In this document: piece after piece, positions 42,349 through 51,628 of the stretch
Layout: each line of letters opens with the position of its first letter
Position numbering within the stretch: the first letter of the stretch is position 1
NCBI GenBank assembly: GCA_018806915.1
Contig: JAGKQI010000024.1
Span: forward strand, 248,001 to 312,000
Reading direction: 5' to 3'
Length of the DNA stretch: 64,000 nt
Source of the DNA: Phytophthora colocasiae
Lineage: Eukaryota > Oomycota > Peronosporomycetes > Peronosporales > Peronosporaceae
Program-made: the position numbers and the translations under genes
The notes under the pieces: generated by a model
Database searches by the model: none
What the model saw: only the letters and a program-made list of their open reading frames with translations
What the model was told of the DNA's origin: nothing

Positions 42349-44497
42349 GTAGCCCGTGCTGCACGTACGGCTTCAACCGCCCGACGTAGAAGGTCGGGTG
42401 GAGCCTCATGCTGGACGGTATGCCCAGCCGGTACGCGTTGCCGTGCCGTTCAAGTACTTTGAACGGCCCAATGAATCGTAGAGCAAGCAAGCTTGCTCCA
42501 AAGTCAGACACTGCATGTCTAGGTAGGTTTTGTGTAGCTAACAAAACTAATGAACCCTTTTCGAATTCATTTGTGTTGCCTCTACCAACATTATCTGCGT
42601 TCAGCTTCTGTCGATCGACAGAAGCTGCGATAGCATCCTGGACAAACCGTATGACGGCTTGTCTTCGCTGGACAAAGTCTAGCGCACCCGAGCTGAATCC
42701 TTTCAGCTTGTCGCCCTTGTCAGCAGCAGGCCCTGCCTGCTCGCTATCATCACTCATGTCTGTGCCCGGCACAGACATCGCGCGCTCGTTCCTGCTCGAA
42801 CGAGACGTCGCACGCGTCACCGCAGCTGATAGTGTGCTGCTATCAGTTGCATTCTGCGGTTGTTCGGACGCAACCGTAGATCCTCCCCCACTTAAGGAGG
42901 AAGCTACCCCGCCGAGCATGCTCGGCAATCGTGGATGCCTCATGGCATTCACGTAGAACGGTGTATGCCCTGTCGAGGCATGCACCGAGTTGTTGATGGC
43001 AAACTCTGCCATCGGCAAGCACTCGCTCCAATGCGGGAACGAGTGAGCGTAGCTCTTCAGCGTGTCACCCAGTACGCGGTTGACACGTTCGGTCTGTCCG
43101 TCCGTCTGCGGATGATCCGCAGTCGACATTGACAATTGTGAACCAAGAAGTGTAAACACTTCTTGCCAGAACCGCGCTGTGAAGCGTGGGTCACGGTCCG
43201 ACACAATGTCGAGCGGCATGCCATGGTGTTTGAACACCATGTCAACAAACAGTCGCGCAGTCTGCGCGGCTGTAACAGTAGCCGGGACGGCAGCAAGATG
43301 AACCATCTTGCTGAATCGGTCCACAAAGACAACGATGCCCGTCCTCCGCTTGCTGTCAGGCGGAAGACCGAAGACAAAGTCCATGGACATGGACTGCCAA
43401 CACTCCGACGGAGTCGGTAGTGATTGAAGAGGAGCCTGCGAGAACTGCGCAGGCTTAACGCGTTGACAAACCTCGCAAGCACGTACGTACTTGCGTACCC
43501 ACTTGTACTGGTGGTGCCAGTAGAAGTCACGCGTGAGAAGTGTGTATGTCTTCTCACGACCCGGATGCCCTGCCGTGGGGGCATCGTGATACTCGAACAT
43601 GATCCTCAACCGGAGGTCATGATCATTCGGAACGACAATGCGATCCGCATTGTCGTCTACTGCACTATACAACAGTAGGCCTTCGTGTACACGATAGCGG
43701 TGTACACGAGCTCGAAGATGAGGGGTTAGCTTCCGACGTGCCACGTCGGAAGGTGCTGCGAGGAACTCCAGCAGCCACTTCGCGTATGCATCCCTTGCAT
43801 ACGTGTTCTTCACGTCGTCAATCAACGTTGACGACGGCACACATGTCCTCACGACGCCAACAGCGTTGGCGTCGACCGTCTCCGCATAGTCAGGTCGATG
43901 CGATAACGCGTCGGCCACTACATTGAGTCTTCCGGGTTTGTACTCCACCCGGAAGTTGTACTCCGCGAAGAAGGACAACCATCTCGCCATACGTTGCGAG
44001 ATGTGCGGCGACTTAATCGCCGTACGCAATGATGCGTGGTCTGTATAGACCACGAACGGTCTACTCCCAAGTAGATACACTCGGAACTTTGCGAGTGCAT
44101 ACTTCATGGCAAGGAGCTCCTTGTCATGTACGGGATAGTTACGCTCAGCTGGCTTCAGCTGACGCGATTGATAGTAGACTACATGATCACGCCCTTCGTG
44201 ATTGTGTTGCACCAATGCACATCCGATTGCAAAGTCGGATGCATCGCACACTACGTGGAATGGACGATCTTGGTCTGCCACGGCCAAGATCGGCGCTTCA
44301 GTCAAGCCCTGCTTGACTGCACCGAATGCCTCCTCGCACTTGGTCGTCCAAACCCACTCAGCTTCTTTCTTAAGAAGCTGTGACAACGGGCGAATCTTGC
44401 CCGCATAGTTGTCCACGTACTTGCACAAGTACGTGGCAAGCCCAAGGAACTGCCTCAGTTCCTTCACATTGGATGGCGTGGGCCATTCATTGATCAC
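41855..44497 (-). CDS. C2 pol 3' part: RNase H, integrase, chromodomain
   Basis: 880 codons with no stop. RT thumb/connection start INEWPTPSNVKELRQFLGL. RNase H has VCDASDFAIG (~84), YPVHDKELLAMKYAL and VVYTDHAS (~152). Integrase zinc domain HDAPTAGHPG...CEVCQRVK is at ~300-344; DDE in SMDFVFG (~371), SDRDPRF (~434) and GQTERVN (~470). RFIGPFKVLERHG is at ~677. After a Pro/Arg-rich linker comes a complete chromodomain (~816-876: RWIVERIVAHKR, FRIRWRGFPPHRDTWEL). It is separated from RT by a one-base loss at about 44510 that C1 shares, so it is not translated from a simple pol frame. Confidence 0.88.
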   Translation of the reverse strand: MINEWPTPSNVKELRQFLGLATYLCKYVDNYAGKIRPLSQLLKKEAEWVWTTKCEEAFGAVKQGLTEAPILAVADQDRPFHVVCDASDFAIGCALVQHNHEGRDHVVYYQSRQLKPAERNYPVHDKELLAMKYALAKFRVYLLGSRPFVVYTDHASLRTAIKSPHISQRMARWLSFFAEYNFRVEYKPGRLNVVADALSHRPDYAETVDANAVGVVRTCVPSSTLIDDVKNTYARDAYAKWLLEFLAAPSDVARRKLTPHLRARVHRYRVHEGLLLYSAVDDNADRIVVPNDHDLRLRIMFEYHDAPTAGHPGREKTYTLLTRDFYWHHQYKWVRKYVRACEVCQRVKPAQFSQAPLQSLPTPSECWQSMSMDFVFGLPPDSKRRTGIVVFVDRFSKMVHLAAVPATVTAAQTARLFVDMVFKHHGMPLDIVSDRDPRFTARFWQEVFTLLGSQLSMSTADHPQTDGQTERVNRVLGDTLKSYAHSFPHWSECLPMAEFAINNSVHASTGHTPFYVNAMRHPRLPSMLGGVASSLSGGGSTVASEQPQNATDSSTLSAAVTRATSRSSRNERAMSVPGTDMSDDSEQAGPAADKGDKLKGFSSGALDFVQRRQAVIRFVQDAIAASVDRQKLNADNVGRGNTNEFEKGSLVLLATQNLPRHAVSDFGASLLALRFIGPFKVLERHGNAYRLGIPSSMRLHPTFYVGRLKPYVQHGLPRAGSPTEQCERPGRPSRDRRHGRSTGSLSFQDRTRGSRQSELPRRPQHGRHEPPASEPLSQRSVSAPAQQLDRALHDRHGHSVDHAEGVFPPPPPPLRDARGAIRWIVERIVAHKRTNSQGVRFRIRWRGFPPHRDTWELQNVLMEDVPEMVRAYEAHHNLQG

Positions 44498-45583
44498 TCT
44501 GACTTCTCTGGGTCAGGGCGCACGCCGTCTTTCCCCACGAGACACCCCAGCACGGGTATCTCGCTCGCCCCGAAGATGCACTTCTTCAGGTTCGCATAGA
44601 GCTTATGCTTCCTTACAAGCTCTAGCAGCTTCCGGAGATGCACCTTGTGCATCTCAATGTCCGTCTTCCCGTTCACAGCCCGGCTGTGGACGAACACGTC
44701 GTCGAAGTAGCTCGGTGCGAAGTCGCGCACCGAGCGCAATAGATGTGTCACGCATCTATTGAACGTCGCAGGGGCGTTCTTAAGTCCCTGTGGCATGACG
44801 AGCCACTCCCAAAGCATACCGCTTGGAGTGCTTACCGCTGTGAGAGGGATGTCCCTCTCACGCATGAGGATTTGGTAGAATCCATCACGCAGATCTAGAG
44901 CACTGAAGATAGTGCTCAAGGCCATCGAATCGATGATAACATCTTTTCGCGGTATTGGCGTCTGCGCCGGTATCGTCGCATCGTTCAGCTTGTTATACGC
45001 ATGAACGATGCGCCCAGCCGCCCTGTGGTTTCTTAACACAGAACGTTGGAGCACTGTGCGGGGACTTTGATTCCCGCACTTGACCTGCAAGACGACGACT
45101 TTCAAAGAAGTCGTCGATCGCTTGCACTTGTTCACGCGGCAGTGGCCACTGCCGTGTAACACAGTACTTCGTGCCCGGCACGAGATCAATCTCGTGCTGT
45201 ACGCCCTTGTCCTTCGGAAGCTCCGAAGGAATCTCGTCCGGGAGTACATCCTTGTACTCCCGCAGAACTTCGTAGTAGGGACTCGACCTCAACGAGTCCC
45301 AACTCTGCTCTTCGAAGCGCTGCTTCTTAGTCTTCGCACTGAGGGAGTCATCACCCTCAGTGATCCCATCGACGACGAGCTGCTTCAGCTCTTCGGCCTC
45401 GCGCTCCACTCTCTCGATATCCGAGAGAATGCAAATTTGTTCGATGCGTCCATCGTACAAGTCTCGTGCGAAGCGCTTCCAACTCATCGTTGGAAGTGCG
45501 GTCAACGCCGACGCACTCGTCGGCGGATTCTCCAACCGCATCCTCTGGTACTGTAACCCAGTACCAGTACGTGTCAAGACGTT
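44494..45583 (-). pseudogene. C2 reverse transcriptase segment
   Basis: It follows the in-frame TAG at 45584. RT with KYCVTRQWPLPREQV, SPHSAPTFCVKKPQGGW, YFDDVFVHSRAV. One extra base near 45013 (not in C1) splits it into 45577-44993 and 45249-44494, and it ends RPDPEK-SE-stop because of the shared one-base loss. Confidence 0.85.
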
Positions 45584-45597
45584 CTACGTCTCGACAC
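45571..45597 (-). other. Hairpin presenting an in-frame UAG in its loop
   Basis: On the minus strand an 11-bp stem (one G-U) encloses the loop UAGAA; the UAG (45584-45586) is in frame between protease linker and RT. The same sequence is in C1 (38179-38205). Confidence 0.7.
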
Positions 45598-47060
45598 TCG
45601 GTGTCTGCTCTGCAGATACACCCGTCTCAGTCCCGGACTGAGACTCGCGCAGTTCCCTGAGCTTGCGCCGCGAAGATCTACCGTGGAGCCCGGCTCCAGG
45701 TGCTCCACGTCCAAGGCATCGCACCTTGGACGGGACGTTATCGCAATCGTCAGCGGATTCCTTCCGCTGACTCGCACTATCAAGCCCTGCTTGAGTGCCG
45801 CTCATCGCGTGCAGCACCGCTGCACGTGAGCACGCAGGTTGTTCGGGTGCTGGACGTTTGCAACCGCCAGCACCTCCTGCAGCGCAGTCGGTTCCCTGAA
45901 CCGCTGCGCCTCCATCCGCTCCCGGAGCGGATGAAGCAACCGCATCGTCGCCTCCCGGAGTCGACGTGCTCTCGCTAGCTTCCTGCGCTAGCGAGTGTTC
46001 GCTTGTACACATATCGTCAGCTCCCAGAGCTGACGCACGATCGCTAGTTCCCGGAACTAGCAGCGAACGTTCGCCTGTACACGCATCATCAGCTCCCGGA
46101 GCTGATGCACGATCGCTAGTTCCCAAAACTAGCAGCGACGCGCCAGTGGCGTCAGCTCCCAGAGCTGACGCACGCCTTTCGGTTCCCCGAATATTATTTG
46201 CTTCGTCAACTCCCAGAGTTGACGCGACGTCGTCGGCGCGACCCTTGGAGGCTTGAAGTACCTCCAAGGATACCGGTATGTTACCTTCTCTCAGGTGAAT
46301 CGCATTCACCTGACCATCACTCATGTGACAAACATCATTCAGATGTTTATGCGTCAGGTGATTCACATTCACCTGACCATCACTCATGTGACCGCGACCC
46401 TTCGGCTCAGATTTCTGAGTCGACACATATTTTCTCCCAACGACTCTCGGAGTCGTTGATGGTCGCCGGCGGCGATCGGAGGCAGCGGAGGCCGCTGCTG
46501 CCTCAACTGGGGATCCACATGCACCGGCCGGTGCATGTGCAGCACTGACAGGGCCATCGCTCTCTGTCGCGCATGTGTTGTTGAAGCGTACGAGCGTACG
46601 CTTCTCCCAGTTGATCACCGGGTCATGCCGTGCAAGCCACGGCATGCCTAATACCAAGTCGAACTTATCGTCTAGATCCAAGACGATAAGATCTTCTACA
46701 AACGTCCTTCGTTTGTAAGAGAAGCGCACACGGACTACGCGCTTCTCAGTCCTCACGGTGGCTCCTGTTGCCAACCGCACCTCCAACACGCCGCGAGGCG
46801 TGTCGGCCTCTTCGAAGTCAAGCCTTCGAAGACTTCCCTGTCGAACAAAGTTGTTCGACGCGCCCGAGTCCACTAGGGCACGAAGAGAGTTCGCTCTCTT
46901 CGTCATCACGTTCAGGATGACAAGGTTTGGCTTGTCATCTTGCAGCTTACAGCGAGAAACCTTCTCGCTGGGGGCAGCAGTCCTCATCGTCGCGTGTCCA
47001 AGCTCGACACGCGAGACTGCATCACCAGTAGGACGCCCCGCGCCTACTGGTCGCCAGCGT
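45584..47060 (-). pseudogene. C2 protease and linker
   Basis: About 490 codons in the -1 frame after gag. Protease VDSGASNNFV and DLVLGMPWLARHDP. The linker has HMSDGQVN repeats and an Ala/Asp/Ser-rich tract of SALGAD / GTSDRAS repeats, ending at TAG 45584 and followed in the same frame by RT. The frame itself is undamaged. Classed as broken because of the TAG, unless that stop is read through. Confidence 0.8.
45970..46225. repeat. C2 linker array of short triloop hairpins
   Basis: Seven consecutive perfect inverted repeats, mostly stems of 8-10 bp around CCA/CCG: e.g. 46016-46034, 46043-46061, CATCAGCTC-CCG-GAGCTGATG, GCGTCAGCTC-CCA-GAGCTGACGC, GTCAACTC-CCA-GAGTTGAC. They coincide with the repeated SALGAD-type peptides. 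Confidence 0.82.
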
Positions 47061-47065
47061 TTTTG
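47025..47065 (-). promoter_or_regulatory. C2 gag-pol -1 frameshift signal
   Basis: Minus strand: C AAA AAC in the gag frame (47059-47065), 8-nt spacer, perfect 8-bp stem CCAGTAGG/CCTACTGG (47043-47050 with 47025-47032), 10-nt loop; the gag stop is in the stem. The heptamer deviates from the ideal in its first base. Confidence 0.65.
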
Positions 47066-47916
47066 AACGCCTGCTCCGCTGTGCACTCGCGTGCATAGTG
47101 ACCGATGTTACTGCACTTGTAACATCGAACCTTGCCGTATCTACGCTGCTGTTGACCAGCAGTCGTAGCACTCGAGAGGTCCATAGGTTCCGGACCTCCC
47201 GTCTTCACAACAGGACGCGCCGGCTTTGGCGCGTTCGCATGGAGTTTAGCTTGACGTCGGCTAAACTCCTCTTGCATCGCAAGGCTGATCGCCTCTTCGA
47301 GAGTATTCGGATACTCTCGGAAGAGATATGTTTTGACGGGACCATCTCGTAGTCCCTTCATGAACGTGACGACCTTGGTCGCCTCGTCGATCGGGTTGGC
47401 CACTATGTTCGATACCAAGTATCGAGCACGCTGGGCAAAGGTGTGAACATCATCCCTGCCCTGCTGCAGATCGAGAAACTCCGCTCTCGATCTGAACTCG
47501 TTCTTCGGAGGCTCAAACGCAAGCTTGAGTTCCTCCTTGAACACCTCGTACGTGCTGAAGCACGTAGAATCCGAGAGTCGGCGCCCATAGGCCCAACTCC
47601 TCGCACGTCCGCCAAGACATGACATGGCGAACGCGACCTTCGACGTCGGATCGACGATACGTCGAGCCGCAACGGCTGTGTCGAGTTCGACAAGCCACCG
47701 AAGGAGGGTCTCGTCCTCCTTCCCCGTGTAGGTACTCACGTGGAGTTTCAACGACTCCACGCGTGGCTTAGGGGAAGCCACCGAGGCAGCAACATCTCGT
47801 TGCTCCTTCACAATGTACCCCAGAGCAACACCATGTTGCTCTGTCGGCGATAGCGTACGAAGCATCGTCGCTACCGCCGCCTCTCCAATGACTTGCGAAA
47901 GTCTTTGGAGAGCTTC
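47044..47916 (-). pseudogene. C2 gag, C-terminal 290 codons, split by A4
   Basis: From LQRLSQVIGEAAVATMLRTL through the capsid region (KVAFAMSCLGGRARSWAYG, VVTFMKGLRDGPVKTYLF) to the zinc knuckle CYKCSNIGHYAREC and stop 47044. The N-terminal part is at 55726-55844. No other damage. Confidence 0.87.
47912..47916. repeat. Target-site duplication GCTTC, left of A4
   Basis: Perfect copy at 55726-55730. Confidence 0.93.
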
Positions 47917-48328
47917 TGCAGCAGGGCTGCGTAGGTGTGCACGGCACAGAGGAAGTTTGGTTGACTCGTAGAGTCCTGCTTGCAAGGCACTAGCCTTCGG
48001 TTCTATACAAGAACCAAGTAGTCCACTAAATACGGGACTCTCACAATCAGTGTCCCTATAATAAAGGAACTAACACTAATTATGTAAAATGCAAACTGAT
48101 TTTTATTGATTTTATTGCCCTAATCCTGAATGTAACGGATTTAGTATCTAACATACTAAATCCTAATCAAATGTAATGTGTGGCTCTGAGCTAACAGCCA
48201 GCAACTGGCTACATATGTGACGTGTGAGAAACACTATGTGTTGTACACGGATCTGTGACTTGTGACCTGGATGGTGTATACCACACCTATTGTAGCCAAG
48301 GCGCGCAGCGCCGTGTAACCCCGTTACA
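47917..48328 (-). repeat. A4 3' LTR (412 bp)
   Basis: TGTAACGGGG start and CTGCA end on the minus strand. Differs from its partner at single positions such as CAGCAGG/CAGCGGG and TTTATTGATT/TTTATTTATT. Confidence 0.93.
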
Positions 48329-48337
48329 CCCTCCCCC
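48329..48337 (-). promoter_or_regulatory. A4 polypurine tract
   Basis: GGGGGAGGG on the minus strand adjoining the LTR. Confidence 0.8.
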
Positions 48338-48623
48338 ACCAAACTGTGGATACGGAGTATCTACAACTGTAGACATAACTGCCTTGTCAAGGCCTGTCAC
48401 CGGCAACTTTCCGATAAAAGAAATCTCTCAACGAGAGTGCGCGGGTGCGCTGGCTCAACGAGCACATTCTCCAATTCTCCCCAGCGAGCCAACCGCTCCT
48501 GAGGTGTCCCGTGACCAGGCGTCTACGCCTCAGCGCCTCAGCGCTTTCCGGTCTGAGCCCTCGGCTCCTCTCACGCTCTCCGTTTCGGAGTATTTCACGG
48601 CGTCTCGCCTTCGCTACGGAGCG

Positions 48624-50255
48624 ATGTTCAAGGCCAGCCCGACGTCAAGTGGTAGCGGTGGCTCACCCTTCGAGTACACGACAGCGTCGCCGACGCGCGA
48701 CCCACGTCGCTCTCCTGCCGAGGACGGCGAGATCGAAGTGGACTATGAGGAGTCCGTACCGGGCGATGCCCCTGCGTCTCCTGCTCCTGCGAGCCCTCGG
48801 ACGACTCGATCTGAGCAGCGCTCTCCACGCGATCCGCGTCGGTATTCGATTCCTCGGCAGCTGCGGCAGCTCAATCCGTTCCCGGAGGGACCTTCGAGCC
48901 TCGTGCTCAACGCGTTGCGCAACGCACCACCACTTCCTGCTCGCGATGAGACAGAGTCACTCAAGGGCGATCACCAACCCTCTGGATGAGGCACAGGAGG
49001 CTTCCATGAGCGGTGCTCCAGAGTCACGTCGACCGGTCCAACGGGACATCGTGGGGACTTCGTCGCGGCGCGACTACGGCTTCGAGCCTCGTGACCCTGC
49101 CGAGCAGGTGAAGCAGTTGATGGCGCAGCCAAACCTGCATGGTTACGCCATAGGCGATCCTCCACGTACGGTGGCTGAGACTCAGCAGCGACAGGGGCTC
49201 CATGAGCGTTTCTTGACCCCGCAGGTGTGCACACTCGCCGAGTATCGGCAACGCTTAGATAAGCAACGACGACGGGAGTCTGTGCCTCAGATGAGGACTT
49301 ATCCACTCCTGCTCCAAACCGGAGAGACCACCCGGGACTACATGGTCCATGTGGCCACCTGGGCCGAGGCTTCACGGAAGCTCGCGTCGTTTGACCGGCT
49401 CATGGAGAGCTGCGCCGAGGTGGACGTCCGCCTCGCTCGAGGTCTACTCTTCCAGTACGCGAAGATACGCGTGCGGCCCGGCCGCTTTCCACGTCACACG
49501 ACGGCAGTGGCTCCCGCGTCTCAGGCCACTATCCCTACTTCGCAGGATGCTCCTTCAGTCTCCGAGGGAGACTCGCTGGCTGTGCCAGCCACGGACCAGA
49601 GCCTGAGCTCGGCTGCTAGTCCGTCAGCTTCTCACACTAGTGGTGAGAAGCGGGTGTCGACCGAGTGGTCGACCTCGAGCCCTTCGGGCGCCCCCGATCT
49701 TCGCGATCAAAAGCGTCCACGACGTCAGGGCAGTCCTGCCTCAGGGGCCCTTCAAACTCCCACGAGTTTTGGGAATGAGGATATCCACGCCACTTCACCA
49801 GATACTGGTTTTGACTACGTGGCGACGCCGCGCCATCAGGCGCTCCACGTGGTAGTGGGGAGTCCCCTGCTCATCGGGCAACGGCGGAGGAGGCCGATTC
49901 GCTGCGGAACGCAATACTCGACGAGTGTGATGAGTGCTATTTGTCGCGGCGCGCTTGGTATCAACTCGATCACTCGATCGGTACTCTCCAGAGTCAGACT
50001 CAGTCTCTTCAGGGGAACCTGGAGAGCGTTTGGCATTCGCATGCCCGTCTCGCTCATGACCTGGAGGAGATTGAAAGCCGGATGGCTTGGCTCGAAGGTC
50101 CTCAGTCCCTGACTGCTCGCCTGCACCAGCAGGAGCTTCAGCTCGCTGAGCTGCGGGGTCAGGTGACGTTGCTGCTGCAGATGACGCAGTCTGGGCGCGT
50201 GTCGTCGGCGCCAGCGCCTCCGCGCTCACCCCCGCGGGGTCCCGATATGGCTTAA
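48624..50255 (+). pseudogene. A4 antisense ORF (family A aORF)
   Basis: First in-frame ATG 48624. Acidic EDGEIEVDYEES near 48723. A 13-bp loss near 48967 shifts the frame, which then stays open through the conserved middle region and DLRDQKRPRRQGSP to ~49815. Shared frame step there, then the coiled coil to TAA at 50255. Its private break is at a different site from those of A2 and A3. Confidence 0.7.
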
Positions 50256-51589
50256 GCAAGCCGACGTAGATCACCGGGTGTGTTCGCATCCGCTTTGGCA
50301 AGTCAAGCGTGTATGCCAGGCCCTTCTTGGCCACGGCCGTAAATGGTCCGATGAAACGCGGACGCAATTTCGTCTTAAAGACGCTTGACACTGCATGTGT
50401 AGGTAGGTTCTTAGCGTTTAATAAAACCTGGTCACCGACCTTAAATTCCCACATGTTGCTTCTACCTTTTGCATCAGCTTGTTCCTTCTGAACGTCTTGG
50501 CTTTCAGCCATCGCGTCACGCACACGGCGCAATACGCTCAATCTCACCGAGAGGAAGTCATCGACTTGTTTACGCACAGCAGAAGGGCTGATATCAGCAA
50601 GCTCGGAGTCGAGCGACGGCACAGCCTCTCCCCCACCAAGCCCAAGGCTACCGCGTGGCGGAGTGAGCGGAACGCGCGGGTGCGCAAGGCCGTTCACGTA
50701 GAACGGGGTGAAGCCTGTCGAGGCATGCACCGCATTGTTCATGGAGAACTCAACGAGAGGGAGCATAGCGCTCCAACGCTTTCGGCGTTTCAGCGCATAC
50801 GCTGCGGAGGATGTCCTCCAGAACGCGGTTCACGCGTTCGGTCTGACCGTCGGTCTGCGGATGGTCCGCCGTGGACATGTCCAGTCGAGTGCCCAGCACC
50901 TTGAAGACGGACGTCCAGAAGTGACCCGTGAAACGGGGATCTCGATCCGAGACAATGGTCTCAGGCATCCCATGCTGGCGGAAGACCCGATCGATGAAGA
51001 TCGTCGCTGTACCAGCGCCATCGATGGTGTCCGGCACAGCCGCTAGGTGAGCCATCTTGCTCAAACGGTCAACAAAGACCACAACGCCCGTGTTGCCTGC
51101 CGTATCCTTCGGCAGGCCAAACACGAAGTCCATACTCATGGACTGCCAACACCCAGAGGGTACAGGCAAGCTCGCCAAAGGCGCTGCCGCATGCGGCGAG
51201 GGTTTAACCCGCTGACACGTCTCGCACGTGTGCACATATGTGCTGACCCACTTGTACATCTTCGGCCACCAGTACATGGAGCTCACCGAGCCGTAGGTCT
51301 TCTCGCGACCGAGGTGGCCGCTTGTGGGCGTGTCGTGGGCCTCATAGAGGATACGATACTTCAGGTCCTCATCGTGAGGAATCACCACACGTGGTGGGTC
51401 ATCCTGACCCGTGCTGTAGTACAGCAGACCGCCTCCCAGGCTATAGCGTTGGAGTCTCGCCTTTAGGCGTCGTGACAGAGTCACCTTTGAGTCTTTAAAC
51501 TCATCGCTCCCTAGAGCTTGGAGCAGCGCGACACAAGAGTCGTCCTGAGCGTACGCTGCTCGAACCATGTCCGTCACGGACGACGTCAC
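49795..51589 (-). pseudogene. A4 pol: integrase and tail, chromodomain out of frame
   Basis: Integrase zinc domain, DDE core (SMDFVFG, SDRDPRF, GQTERVN) in 51589-50750. One extra base near 50777 breaks the frame, which resumes at 50766 and runs through RFIGPFTAV and the linker to the same chromodomain frame break as A2 and A3, stop 49795. Confidence 0.85.
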
Positions 51590-51628
51590 CGAGGTGACAT
51601 GAGATAACTCATAGTCCGGGCGACGTGA

